From Selenomonadaceae bacterium (GTDB taxonomy: Bacteria > Bacillota > Negativicutes > Selenomonadales > Selenomonadaceae): a stretch of DNA of 64,000 nucleotides. Location: NCBI GenBank assembly GCA_017476005.1, contig JAFVEM010000010.1, positions 1-64,000 on the forward strand, read 5' to 3'. The notes beneath the pieces are model-generated. The model searched no databases, was not told where the DNA came from, and was given only the letters and a program-made list of their open reading frames with translations. The position numbers were made by a program, and so were the translations under genes. Positions 10,917 to 19,785 of this stretch are shown here, one piece after another. The first letter of the stretch is position 1. Every line of letters begins with the position of its first letter.

Positions 10917-11148
10917 GACAATCGCTCCTTCAAACTACTCTCGCAAAGTTACAACATCGATGGCATGGCCATCCCCAGCGCATACCCGAACTTCACGATA
11001 CCTCGAAACTAATATCCCTGTTTCTCAGCTCTCAGTAGTATTATCGGCGAATATCATAAAAATCTTAAGTCAACCGATGAAAATAACGCTATGACTGCAT
11101 ATACTGCTATAACTTTAAGCCTTGATTCCTATCTCGTTACCGTGGCAC

Positions 11149-11178
11149 ATTCTAATATAACGCCGCCGGAGTTGTCAA
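11149..11178 (-). promoter_or_regulatory. Promoter for the 76-residue gene, with long leader
   Basis: On the minus strand TTGACA (11178-11173), an 18-bp spacer and TAGAAT (11154-11149). The predicted transcript has a leader of about 225 bases (10917-11142) in which I could not fit a known riboswitch. The stretch 11179-11219 is A/T-rich and follows the symporter stop. Confidence 0.7.
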
Positions 11179-11219
11179 GACCCCGACGGCCAGATTTTAG
11201 AAAAAAATTTTTTTCGCCC

Positions 11220-12761
11220 TTACCCTTCGTTATTTTCCAAGGCTGTGCGTCGCGGCACCCAAATCTTTTCTTCGTAGCAAGAGAAGGCCGATTCGACCAA
11301 ATCTTTGGCCGGTTTAGTCGTTAAGGCGCTTACCACGGGGACGATGACCAGTCCGGCCAGCATGGCCACTACGCCGCTGTTAATGGGAGATTGGAGAAGC
11401 GAGGGAAACTCCGGCCGAAAAAATATATTGGCCGTCATCAGGGACACGCCAAAAACGAAACAACTCCAGCAGGCGGCGGTGGTGACGTTTTTAAAGTACA
11501 GGGAATACAGGAAGGGAGCGAGGAATGCTCCGGCCATGGCGCCCCATGATACCCCCATGAGTTGCGCGATGAAGTTTACCGAGCTTTTATACTGCACCAT
11601 GGCCAAAATGGCGGAAATGGCTACGAACACCACAATGAGGAGGCGCATGAGAAAGATTTGCCGCCTTTCGCTCATGCCCTTGGCGAAATTGTCCCGGATA
11701 AGATCCAGTGTCAAAGTGGAAGAAGACACAATGACGAGGGAAGACAGGGTGGACATGGAGGCGGACAACACCAAAATGACAATGAGAGCAATCATACCGG
11801 CAGAAAGTCCCGAGAGCATGGTGGGAATGATGGAATCAAACCCTTCGGCGGCCACATTCACTTGGTCGGAAAAGAGTCGCCCAAAACCGCCCAAGAAATA
11901 ACAGCCCCCCGCCACCACGATGGCAAACAGGGTGGAAATAACTGTACCTTTCTGAATAGCCTGTTCGTCCTTGATAGCGTAAAATTTTTGCACCATCTGG
12001 GGAAGTCCCCAAGTGCCCAGCGAAGTCAATATCACCACGAACAACAAATTCACGGGATCCGGCCCGAAGAAGGATGCAAATATACCGGGAGTGGCGGCCA
12101 CGCTTTCATCGGTCACGCGAGCCAGGCCGTCCAGCGCCGCCATGAAGCCGCCCTTGGAGGCGAGGACAGCGGCGATAACCGCTACGATACCGATAAGCAT
12201 GATTATCCCCTGCAAAAAATCGTTAATGGCGGTGGCCATGTAGCCCCCGGCAATAACATATACCGCCGTTAAAGCCGCCATCAGGAGAATACAGGCCGAA
12301 TAATCAATGCTGAAAGCCATGCCGAAAAGCCGCGACAGGCCGTTGTACAGGGAAGCGGTGTAAGGAATCATAAAGATAAAAATAATGACGGAGGCGCCGA
12401 TTTTCAGCGAGGGGGCGCCGAAGCGTTTCTCAAAAAATTGGGGCATGGTAGCCGAATCCAGATGACGGCTCATAATGCGCGTGCGTCGCCCCAACATAAA
12501 CCAAGCCAAGAGGGAACCGATAAGGGCGTTACCGATACCCGCCCAAGTGGCGGCGATACCGTATTTCCAGCCGAATTGCCCGGCGTAACCGATGAACACC
12601 ACCGCCGAAAAATAAGAGGTGCCGTAGGCAAAAGCCGTGAGCCAAGGCCCTACGGCTCTCCCACCCAACACAAAACCGTCCACGTCCTTAACGTGCTTGC
12701 GGCAATACAAGCCAATGCCTATCAGCACCGCAAAATAAAGACAAAGCAAAACCAGTTTCAT
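11220..12761 (-). CDS. Sodium/solute symporter (SSS family)
   Basis: This 513-residue membrane protein has about 13 hydrophobic segments and the SSS signature regions GRAVGPWLTAFAYGTSYFSA, GGYMATAINDFLQG and GLPQMVQKFYAIKD. SSS transporters couple sodium influx to uptake of proline, pantothenate, sugars or monocarboxylates. The sequence resembles the proline/pantothenate branch, but the substrate cannot be read from it. GGAGG lies six bases before the ATG at 12761. It follows the lyase gene by 37 bp, in which a scrap of the GGGGCTTTGCCC repeat occurs, and may be co-transcribed with it. Confidence 0.85.
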   Translation of the reverse strand: MKLVLLCLYFAVLIGIGLYCRKHVKDVDGFVLGGRAVGPWLTAFAYGTSYFSAVVFIGYAGQFGWKYGIAATWAGIGNALIGSLLAWFMLGRRTRIMSRHLDSATMPQFFEKRFGAPSLKIGASVIIFIFMIPYTASLYNGLSRLFGMAFSIDYSACILLMAALTAVYVIAGGYMATAINDFLQGIIMLIGIVAVIAAVLASKGGFMAALDGLARVTDESVAATPGIFASFFGPDPVNLLFVVILTSLGTWGLPQMVQKFYAIKDEQAIQKGTVISTLFAIVVAGGCYFLGGFGRLFSDQVNVAAEGFDSIIPTMLSGLSAGMIALIVILVLSASMSTLSSLVIVSSSTLTLDLIRDNFAKGMSERRQIFLMRLLIVVFVAISAILAMVQYKSSVNFIAQLMGVSWGAMAGAFLAPFLYSLYFKNVTTAACWSCFVFGVSLMTANIFFRPEFPSLLQSPINSGVVAMLAGLVIVPVVSALTTKPAKDLVESAFSCYEEKIWVPRRTALENNEG

Positions 12762-12798
12762 CAAAAGCCTCCTTTTTTTAATCTTGGGGCTTTGCCCA

Positions 12799-14040
12799 TT
12801 AAAATTCCACCAACGCCTGCGCCGCCCCCATGATGCCCAAAACTGCGTGTTCGAAGGTAAGCCCTCCCTGTAGATAAACCCGGTAAGGCGGCCTCATGGG
12901 GCCGTCGGCGCTAAGTTCCAAACTGGAACCTTGCACGAAAGTACCGGCGGCCATGATAACCTCATCGGCGTATCCGGGCATATCCCAAGGCTCCGGGGTA
13001 GCGAAGGAATCCACCGGGGAAAATTGTTGAATGCCCCGGCAAAAAGCCTTGAGTTTTTCCGGCGACCCAAGTTCCACGGCTTGAATTATATCACCACGCG
13101 CATCGGCGGCCAACGGAAATGTTTTGTAGCCCAAAGCGGAAAAGATTTCGGCGGCAAAAATTGCTCCCTTAATGGCTTGCGCCACCACATGAGGCGCGAG
13201 GAAGAGACCTTGAAAGAACAGCCGGTTGCTGATAAGGCTCGCTCCCAGCTCGTCTCCCATGCCCGGCGCCGTAAGCCTCGTTGCCGCCAGCTCCACGAGC
13301 TCCCCTCGTCCCACGATATAACCGCCGGTGGGCGCGAGGCCGCCTCCGGGATTTTTTATGAGGGAACCGGCCATAATATCGGCTCCGGCCTCTATAGGTT
13401 CCTCGGTGGCCGTGAACTCGCCGTAACAGTTATCGACAAAACAAATACAATCCGCTTTTATTTGCTTTACCGCCGCCGTTATTTGGCGAATGTCCTCAAT
13501 GGTCAAAGAGGGACGCATACTGTAGCCGCGAGAGCGTTGGATTAAGACCATTTTGGTGCGCGCAGTGATAGCCTCGGCCAGCCCCTCCATATCCACTCGC
13601 CCCTCACGCAAGGGAAGCTCTAGGTAGCCTACGCCAAATTCTTTCAAGGAGCCGGGACTGGGATTATCGTAGCCAATCACCGTTTGCATGGTATCGTAGG
13701 GCTTGCCCGTCAAAGAAAGAAGCTCGTCCCCCGGCCTTAAGATGCCAAAAAGCACCGTGGCCAGCGCGTGAGTGCCGGAGACAAATTGATTTCGCACCAA
13801 AGCCCGTTCGGCTCGGAAAACTTTGGCATAAACCTCGTCCAGTTTCATCCGGCCTATATCGTCATACGCATAGCCGGAAGTCACGTTAAAATGAGCGGCC
13901 GCGACTTTACATTCTCCCATGACGTTGAGAATTTTTAGGGTGTTGCATTCGGCAACATCCTCCACGCGTCGAAAATAAGGCGCGCAAGCCGCGAGCGCCT
14001 TTTCTTTTAGCTCTTTCAGTTTAACTTCAAAACCTAGCAT
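12799..14040 (-). CDS. PLP-dependent methionine gamma-lyase / aluminium-resistance family protein
   Basis: The 413-residue protein belongs to the YnbB-like fold-type I PLP family. The probable Schiff-base lysine is Lys229 in GSLIKNPGGG, preceded by the cofactor region FVDNCYGEF. N-terminal SGYAYDDIGR and FVSGTHALATVLFG are also typical. Family members are annotated either as aluminium-resistance proteins or as lyases acting on sulfur amino acids; the physiological substrate is unsettled. It starts 16 bp after the secretin gene stop with a GGAGGTGATAAG ribosome site and is likely co-transcribed with it. Confidence 0.85.
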   Translation of the reverse strand: MLGFEVKLKELKEKALAACAPYFRRVEDVAECNTLKILNVMGECKVAAAHFNVTSGYAYDDIGRMKLDEVYAKVFRAERALVRNQFVSGTHALATVLFGILRPGDELLSLTGKPYDTMQTVIGYDNPSPGSLKEFGVGYLELPLREGRVDMEGLAEAITARTKMVLIQRSRGYSMRPSLTIEDIRQITAAVKQIKADCICFVDNCYGEFTATEEPIEAGADIMAGSLIKNPGGGLAPTGGYIVGRGELVELAATRLTAPGMGDELGASLISNRLFFQGLFLAPHVVAQAIKGAIFAAEIFSALGYKTFPLAADARGDIIQAVELGSPEKLKAFCRGIQQFSPVDSFATPEPWDMPGYADEVIMAAGTFVQGSSLELSADGPMRPPYRVYLQGGLTFEHAVLGIMGAAQALVEF

Positions 14041-14056
14041 TAGTTCTTATCACCTC

Positions 14057-15496
14057 CTACTTAATCACTCTTGCCGTCAAAAAAATCATAACCTCCGAAT
14101 CCGTTTTGCTGTTCCTCACACTCTTAAAGAATGCGCCCAGTATGGGAATATCACCTAAAAAGGGAACCTTGCTGACACTGCGGTATTCTTCGCTGCCAAT
14201 GAGGCCGCCAATCACCATAGTCTCACCGTCCCGGAGGCGCACGGTGGTATCGGCGGCGCGCTTTTGCAACCGGTAAGCCTTCAGCTCCTCCACATATACG
14301 GGGGAACTGACCTCCGTGTGAATGAGGGAGGTAATCTGCCCCTCGTCGTTTACTCTGGGGGTACAACGGAGAATAATACCGGCTTCTTTGTAATCAATGG
14401 CAGTGGTGGTGGCAGAATTGGTGGTGGAGACTTTCGGCACGGGAATCTCGCCGCCGATGTTAATCACCGCTTCCTGTCCCTGAATGGTGGTGATATTGGG
14501 ACGCGCCAATATTTTAGCCTCCCCTTTGGTGACCATGGCGCTGATGGTGGCTTCATAATAAAATTCAAAAGGCTGTCCCTCGGGGCCGTGACCGAATTGA
14601 ATGATGCCGGGGATATTGCCGTTATTATAACTGCGCCGCACCTCTCGCTTGGGTACGTCCTCGGTGACTATAGAGGTAGTGCCGTCGCTGTTCGTGATGG
14701 CGCGACGACGGCTTTCGTAAGTGGTATCCACCTCCGGGTATTGCGGCAAACTTGACCATGACCAATCCACCCCCAATTTTTTGGAGGCATCCTTGGAAAG
14801 CGCCACTACTTTGGCCTCTAAGGCAACCTGCTTCGCCGGTACATCCAGCTTGGAGAGCATTTGTCCCAAAGTCTCCGCCTCCGCCGCCGTGCCGTAAAGC
14901 AACAGGGAGTTGGTGTTGGGATCCACAAAAATACGTTCGGCCTCTCTTTCGAGTCCGTTTCCCTCGTAAGGGGAGATGGATTTAGTGGAGGCCGTATCCG
15001 TGGAACGCGTGGTGGCGTCGGCATTTTTTTCAACGATGGTGACGGTGGTAGCGGCAGTGGAAATTTTGCGTCCCGTACCGCCAGCGTTATTGGTAGCCAT
15101 GTTCCGCGACAGGGCAGGTTGCAAAGCGAGTAGCGCGGCTTCGCGTAAAACATTCGGATTGCCGTAACGCAGGGGAAAAACGTGCAAGCGATTTAAGCCG
15201 GCCGCCCTGCCGTCGGCCACCACTAAGGCGCCCTCTCGCTCGTCCAGCGCCAGATTCTTCGCCGCCGCCACCAACCGCAACGCATCTATCGGTTCCACTT
15301 CCACTAAATTGATGGTGATTGTCCCCTGCACCGAATCATCCAGCACCAAATTCAAATTCCCCAGTCGTGCCGTGGAAAGCAGTACTCCACGCACGTCTCC
15401 GTCAACCACTTTCAGGGTAACGGGACTGGCCAAGGCCGCATGGCCGGAAAAAAAAATTAGTCCCCAAAGTAGCAGACACCAGCTTCGCCAACCCAC
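14057..15496 (-). CDS. Secretin (PilQ/GspD type)
   Basis: The protein has 479 residues with a signal peptide ending HAALASP. A short STN/N0 domain (about 25-95, VTLKVVDGDVRGVLL) precedes an N1-like domain with a Ser/Thr-rich insert and a C-terminal secretin domain. That domain carries PFLGDIPILGAFFKS, RDGETMVIGGLIG and EVMIFLTARVIK. Secretins form outer-membrane gates for type IV pili or type II secretion, which supports a diderm host. The start is GTG at 15496 with AAAGGAG upstream. PilM, PilN and PilO are not adjacent; the PilP-like partner is separated by a BRO gene. Confidence 0.85.
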   Translation of the reverse strand: MGWRSWCLLLWGLIFFSGHAALASPVTLKVVDGDVRGVLLSTARLGNLNLVLDDSVQGTITINLVEVEPIDALRLVAAAKNLALDEREGALVVADGRAAGLNRLHVFPLRYGNPNVLREAALLALQPALSRNMATNNAGGTGRKISTAATTVTIVEKNADATTRSTDTASTKSISPYEGNGLEREAERIFVDPNTNSLLLYGTAAEAETLGQMLSKLDVPAKQVALEAKVVALSKDASKKLGVDWSWSSLPQYPEVDTTYESRRRAITNSDGTTSIVTEDVPKREVRRSYNNGNIPGIIQFGHGPEGQPFEFYYEATISAMVTKGEAKILARPNITTIQGQEAVINIGGEIPVPKVSTTNSATTTAIDYKEAGIILRCTPRVNDEGQITSLIHTEVSSPVYVEELKAYRLQKRAADTTVRLRDGETMVIGGLIGSEEYRSVSKVPFLGDIPILGAFFKSVRNSKTDSEVMIFLTARVIK

Positions 15497-15534
15497 GGTT
15501 TTGCTCCTTTCTGTGTTTTTTGCAGTGATGAGTC

Positions 15535-16029
15535 CTACTCCTTTCCGTCTCCAATGTCCTCGTCTGAAATAACCAATGCGCTGGCCTCAATCATCTGTGT
15601 CACCACATGATTTAATTCTGAAGCCTTTTTGTTTGTAGTCGTTACCAAACGGTCTGCGATAAGCTCCGGATCAAGAGTTTCATCGATACGCTCTCGTCCC
15701 ACCTGAGCCAACCACAGCTTGAAGGGTTCGGCCTTCTTGGAAGGAATGGACTGAATAAGGCGCAGAAGTTGCTCGGTATTAGCGACATCGGTAAGACGAC
15801 GTTTACCGTCAGCGGCCTTCATTTTCAACTGCTTACAATTTGTAAGCAGTTGATTTGCACCTTCATCATTAAGGCGTTTCTTTAGAACCGCCCAGTAGGT
15901 GCTGGCGTGACGAGCGTCCGGCTGATCCGTGAGAACGCCCACCACATCTACGATAGAAAAGTACCACTCTTCCTTTTCCTCGTCCCAAGCAGTACGGATG
16001 GGCTGTTCCTCAAAAAGGCGTACATTCAT
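15535..16029 (-). CDS. BRO N-terminal domain protein (antirepressor-like)
   Basis: This 164-residue protein has a strong BRO-N domain in its first 125 residues: IRTAWDEEKEEWYFSIVDVV, YWAVLKKRL, QLLTNCKQLKMKA and PFKLWLAQVGRERIDE. Such proteins are typical of phage antirepressors and DinD-like genes. Related proteins are often near 280 residues, so this one looks shortened after ADRLVTTTNKK. It sits between the PilP-like and secretin genes, in the same direction, with a weak ribosome site, and looks like an insertion into a pilus gene pair. No phage genes are nearby. Confidence 0.75.
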   Translation of the reverse strand: MNVRLFEEQPIRTAWDEEKEEWYFSIVDVVGVLTDQPDARHASTYWAVLKKRLNDEGANQLLTNCKQLKMKAADGKRRLTDVANTEQLLRLIQSIPSKKAEPFKLWLAQVGRERIDETLDPELIADRLVTTTNKKASELNHVVTQMIEASALVISDEDIGDGKE

Positions 16030-16086
16030 AAGCAACACTCACTTTTCACCAAATCTCCCCGTAGAGAGAAGCCACACGAAAAACTC

Positions 16087-16581
16087 TCATTCCGCCAAAT
16101 TTAATCGTTGATCGCCCAAAATCACATACGCCCCCCCAATCTCTCGCACCTTTTGTCCGGCGCATACATCGCCGACGGCTACAATATGAGTGGTTTGCCC
16201 GTCGGAGATAAGCGCCAGTTTATTTTCGTCATTTTCCATAATGCCAGTTAGGACGAGCGACGGCGCTACCGTTGTCGGATGCTGTGGTGGGGGAGGCGGA
16301 GCAAAGACAGGCGTAGGGATTGTGCTTGCCGGGGCTGGAATGGGTGCAGGTTCTTGCTGTCTGTTATGGGTAAAATTAAAAGGGTCGCGAGGCGGCTCTT
16401 TTTTTAGCGCACTCTCTAGCCCGACAATTTTACCGGCGGCTTGCGGCTTGTTTGCAGATGGGCGAGATTCCCTCTTCGGTATGTTGACCTCCGTCTGCGC
16501 CGCCGAAAAATGAGAGGAGGCAAACCAACAGCCAATCCCTACCGATAGCAAGCCAACCGGCAACCAATAACGCCGCGGCAT
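16087..16581 (-). CDS. PilP/GspC-like pilus assembly protein
   Basis: This is a 164-residue bitopic protein with an N-terminal membrane anchor (WLPVGLLSVGIGCWFASS), a long Pro-rich periplasmic linker (PAPASTIPTPVFAPPPPPQ) and a small β-domain. The β-domain (LVLTGIMENDENKLALI, HIVAVGDVCAGQKVREI, YVILGDQRLNL) matches the PilP/GspC homology region that docks on a secretin. The ATG at 16581 was chosen because a longer frame to 16623 would start inside the pgi terminator hairpin. Its natural partner is the secretin at 14057, now separated by the BRO gene. Confidence 0.65.
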   Translation of the reverse strand: MPRRYWLPVGLLSVGIGCWFASSHFSAAQTEVNIPKRESRPSANKPQAAGKIVGLESALKKEPPRDPFNFTHNRQQEPAPIPAPASTIPTPVFAPPPPPQHPTTVAPSLVLTGIMENDENKLALISDGQTTHIVAVGDVCAGQKVREIGGAYVILGDQRLNLAE

Positions 16582-16603
16582 CTCTTCATCAGCCTCACAA
16601 TAC

Positions 16604-16642
16604 AAAATGGCTCCGCAGGTCAAAAACCAACGGAGCCATTTT
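16604..16642 (-). terminator. Intrinsic terminator after pgi
   Basis: AAAATGGCTCCG pairs perfectly with CGGAGCCATTTT (12 bp) around a 15-base loop. The U-rich TTTTG end lies on the minus strand. It lies 67 bp after the pgi stop. Confidence 0.75.
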
Positions 16643-16708
16643 GGGGATATGCCTTTTCCCTAATTACACACTCCAAGGCTCCTGCGGCCTTGCTGTCATC
16701 ACAAAATT

Positions 16709-18163
16709 TTACTTACCGGCTTTCAAGGCTTGAAGTTTCGGTCCCATGATGCGCTTGTAGGCTTCCACTCCCGGCTGGTTGAAGGCATCCACGTTAGAGA
16801 GTTCCCCTTCGTAGGCTACGGACATGGCCAGCATATAGAGAAGCTCTCCCAAATGATAAGCGTTCAGTTCCGGCAGAGTGAAGCAAGCGTTGAAACGATG
16901 GTTGGAAGAAAGCGCGTCGGCGTTGGACTGTCTGGCTACTTCCAGCGCGTCTCCCATGGTGACGCCGGAAATATCCGCCAGCTTCTGGGCTTCGGGGAAA
17001 ACATTGGGGATAACGAGGTCATTTTGCCACTTGGCAATTTTCACGAACTGCACCACTTTATCCAAAGTCCCCTCTTGGTGTTGCTGGGTCTGCGAGTGCA
17101 TATCCGTAGTTCCCACCGCCACCAAAGGCGTGCGACCGTAGCAAACTTCCTTGCCGTCCTTGTCAAACTGCTTGCCCAGCGACTCGGCCAAGAGCTGAAT
17201 ATACCACTCGGAGACTGATTTTAAGTAATCCCCGTAAGGCATCATGACTTCGATATGGCGACCGTGTTTTTCCGAAGCGGCAAACTTCAAGGCCGCATTA
17301 AGCATGGCGGGATTCTGCCACACGTCCTCATTCTTGCAAGCCTCGTCCATATCCTTGGCGCCGTTCAGGAAGGCTTGAATATCAAAACCCACGCAAGCCG
17401 CCAGCGTCAAGCCTACGTCGCAGAAAATGGTGAAGCGCCCCCCTACCCCGTCGGGTACGGAGAAAGTATCCCAGCCCTTGTCGGTGGCCAGCTGTTTGAG
17501 GAGGGTCTTTTTCTCCATGTTGGGGTCGGTGACGGCTACTACTTCCGTGTCGATATTCGCTTTCTTTTGCAAAGCGTCGTAGATGACCATGAAGTTGGAC
17601 ATGGTGTCGAGAGTGCCGCCGGATTTGGAAATTACCAAGAGTAATACCTTGAGATTCCGCTGCTTGTGGGATTTATAGAGCGCCGCCAGATTTTCAAGGT
17701 GATGAATCAAATCCCCGGTGCTGCGCGGATCAATGTTGTTGCCGCTGAAATACACCCGGGGGAAGCCGCCTCGCTCCTCGTCGGAAAGCTCATTCCAAAA
17801 CGCGCCGCAATGTACGTCAAAGAGTACCTTATTGCCGAGGAAAGAGCCGCCAATCCCCAGCGACACCACCACGTCAATGTCCTTTTTGGCGTGTTCCGAC
17901 AGCTGTGCCAAATGCTTCATGGAAGCAGGCGAGTTAAGATGCCCCTCTTCCACATAAGGAAGCTGGGAGAACAGCACCTTCTCCGGCGCCCCGTCTTTGG
18001 AAAGATGCGCCTTAATAAAGCCGCTCTCTCGCATGACATTCATGGCGGCGTGCGCTTTCTTCAAATCTGCGGCATAGGACTGAATGTCCTCCGCCGTTAC
18101 CTTGCCCTCGCCAAACAAATTGTCATAATCGAAGGTGAAGCCGGATTTTAATTGCAAGCTCAT
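16709..18163 (-). CDS. pgi: Glucose-6-phosphate isomerase
   Basis: The 484-residue cytoplasmic enzyme interconverts glucose 6-phosphate and fructose 6-phosphate in glycolysis and gluconeogenesis. Visible motifs are GIGGSFLGNKVLFD, the sugar-phosphate loop VISKSGGTLDT and VPDGVGGRFTIFCDVG. The C-terminal region carries the HRFNACFTLPELNAYHLG segment. Length is between the short archaeal/Bacillus forms and the 550-residue proteobacterial ones. AAGGAG precedes the ATG at 18163. It is separated from the phosphoglucomutase gene by one copy of the GGGGCTTTGCCCC repeat. Confidence 0.93.
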   Translation of the reverse strand: MSLQLKSGFTFDYDNLFGEGKVTAEDIQSYAADLKKAHAAMNVMRESGFIKAHLSKDGAPEKVLFSQLPYVEEGHLNSPASMKHLAQLSEHAKKDIDVVVSLGIGGSFLGNKVLFDVHCGAFWNELSDEERGGFPRVYFSGNNIDPRSTGDLIHHLENLAALYKSHKQRNLKVLLLVISKSGGTLDTMSNFMVIYDALQKKANIDTEVVAVTDPNMEKKTLLKQLATDKGWDTFSVPDGVGGRFTIFCDVGLTLAACVGFDIQAFLNGAKDMDEACKNEDVWQNPAMLNAALKFAASEKHGRHIEVMMPYGDYLKSVSEWYIQLLAESLGKQFDKDGKEVCYGRTPLVAVGTTDMHSQTQQHQEGTLDKVVQFVKIAKWQNDLVIPNVFPEAQKLADISGVTMGDALEVARQSNADALSSNHRFNACFTLPELNAYHLGELLYMLAMSVAYEGELSNVDAFNQPGVEAYKRIMGPKLQALKAGK

Positions 18164-18184
18164 TTACCATCGCTCCTTTTTTTG

Positions 18185-18266
18185 TTGGGGCTTTGCCCCA
18201 AACCCCACCAAAGGGTGCTACCCTCTGGACTCCCGGCAGGGAGCATTGCCCCCTGCACCCCTTTTT
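18185..18266. repeat. GGGGCTTTGCCCC-family intergenic repeat, full copy
   Basis: This copy fills the gap between pgi and the phosphoglucomutase gene. It is made of successive short hairpins: GGGGCTTTGCCCC, AGGGTGCTACCCT, CTCCCGGCAGGGAG, then CCCCCTGCACCCC with a T-run on the plus strand. Other copies lie at 30325, 47333, 48298, 54961 and 63281, plus a fragment at 12783-12797. It lies between co-directional genes and may fold in the transcript. Confidence 0.75.
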
Positions 18267-19627
18267 TATTTATATTTATTGCGAATCACCGCCAGCAGTT
18301 CATTGGTTTTTTCTTCCATAAGCCGGCGGTCGCCTCTGGACTCCACGTTGAGCCTTATCTCCGGTTCGGTGCCGGAGGGGCGCAGATTAAAACGCCAAGT
18401 GGGCATCTCTACCGACAGACCGTCTATATGAGAAACTTCGCCTTGCCTAGCGTAAAGTTTTTCTACCTTGGCCAAAATGGCCTGCGGATTGTCTGCCGGG
18501 CTGTTGACCTCGCCGCTGGCCGGGTATCGCTCTTGCCGTTCCTTCATCAGCTCCGACAGAGGGCGGCTTTCCGCCGACATCAGTTGCATCATGAGTAGCC
18601 ACGGTATCATGCCGCTGTCACAATAAGAAAAATCTCTAAAGTAATGATGAGCGCTGAGTTCGCCGCCGTAGGCGGCATCCAGTTCGCGCATCTTGTCTTT
18701 GATGAAGGCGTGACCGCTACGGCAGACCACGGGTTTGCCCCCGTTTTTTTCCACCAACTCAATGGTATTCCAAGTGAGTCTGGGGTCGTGAATGATGGTA
18801 GCCCCCGGTTCCTTCCGCAAAAAAGCCTCCGCCAAAAAACCCACCATGTAATAACCTTCGATGAAGCCGCCCTTTTCGTCAAAGAGGAAACAGCGGTCAA
18901 AATCACCGTCCCAAGCCACGCCCACATCGGCCTTGGCCTCGCGCACCGCTTGAATGGTAGCCGCTCGATTTTCGGGACGCAAAGGATTCGGCACCCCGTT
19001 GGGAAAATGGCCGTCCGCCTCCCAATGTACTCTGACTAAATCAAAGGGCAAATGCTCCGCCAAGGAATCAACCACAAAGCCGGCGGCGCCGTTGCCCACA
19101 TTTACCACGACTTTCAACGGTTTCAATTTCGTTACATCTATGTAAGAGAGTATGTGGCGCGTATAATCGGACAGCACCGCCAAGGATCGCGCCTTGCCCG
19201 GCGGCGTGGCGGCAGGTAACATTTCCGCTTGGATTGCCTGTTTTATCTCCCCCAGCCCGGTGGATTCCGACAAAGGCCGCGCTCCCCGGCGCACAATTTT
19301 GAGGCCGTTATACTCCTTGGGATTGTGGCTGGCGGTGACCATGAAGCCCCCGTCCAAATCGTAATGCACCGTGGTGAAATAAATCATCTCCGTGCCGCAT
19401 TGACCGATGTCCCAAACCTCTGCGCCGCTCTCCGTCAAGCCGCGAACCAAAGCGTCGCGCAAAGAGGGGCTGGAAAGGCGAATATCGCGACCAAGAGCGA
19501 CTTTTTTCATGCCGAACAGGCTCGGGCAAACGCGACCGACGCGATAAAAAAGTTCCTCATTCACCGCCGTGGGGTAAATCCCTCGTATATCGTAAGGGCC
19601 AAAGCCCGCCAAATTCAACGTGGGCAT
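18266..19627 (-). CDS. Phosphomannomutase/phosphoglucomutase
   Basis: The 453-residue α-D-phosphohexomutase has all four hallmarks. These are the active serine loop TASHNPKEYNGLK, the metal-binding DGDFDRCFLFDE, the sugar loop GGELSAHHYFRD and the phosphate-binding RPSGTEPEIRL. It converts glucose or mannose 1-phosphate and 6-phosphate, supplying nucleotide-sugar precursors for the envelope. The ATG at 19627 (MPTLNLAGFGPYDIRG) has GGAGG six bases upstream; a longer frame to 19771 is not needed. It pairs naturally with pgi next door. Confidence 0.9.
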   Translation of the reverse strand: MPTLNLAGFGPYDIRGIYPTAVNEELFYRVGRVCPSLFGMKKVALGRDIRLSSPSLRDALVRGLTESGAEVWDIGQCGTEMIYFTTVHYDLDGGFMVTASHNPKEYNGLKIVRRGARPLSESTGLGEIKQAIQAEMLPAATPPGKARSLAVLSDYTRHILSYIDVTKLKPLKVVVNVGNGAAGFVVDSLAEHLPFDLVRVHWEADGHFPNGVPNPLRPENRAATIQAVREAKADVGVAWDGDFDRCFLFDEKGGFIEGYYMVGFLAEAFLRKEPGATIIHDPRLTWNTIELVEKNGGKPVVCRSGHAFIKDKMRELDAAYGGELSAHHYFRDFSYCDSGMIPWLLMMQLMSAESRPLSELMKERQERYPASGEVNSPADNPQAILAKVEKLYARQGEVSHIDGLSVEMPTWRFNLRPSGTEPEIRLNVESRGDRRLMEEKTNELLAVIRNKYK

Positions 19628-19748
19628 GGCTAACCTCCTTTCTCGCCTATTTTGTCTCTCTGAAGCGTGTTTATTCGGCAAAAAAAAAAAATCCCCTGCT
19701 ATGCGAGGAATTTTTTTCATTTTTTTACTGCTCCTCGGGCAAAAGGGA

Positions 19749-19754
19749 TATAAT
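19749..19754 (+). promoter_or_regulatory. -10 element of the apbE promoter
   Basis: TATAAT lies 32 bases before the proposed apbE start. The -35 region in the T-rich stretch near 19724-19730 is poor. The gap 19628-19785 also contains a run of twelve A residues and has no other feature I can support. Confidence 0.55.
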
Positions 19755-19785
19755 ACAAGGAACAAATTCAAGGAGGTAGTCGAAG

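Noticed and set aside
10917-11148. Riboswitch in the long leader of the 76-residue gene
   Set aside because: No known class could be fitted by eye. The long leader is recorded, but no structure is claimed.
15535-16029. Prophage around the BRO gene
   Set aside because: No integrase, structural, lysis or replication gene lies nearby, so a single gene insertion is the simpler reading.
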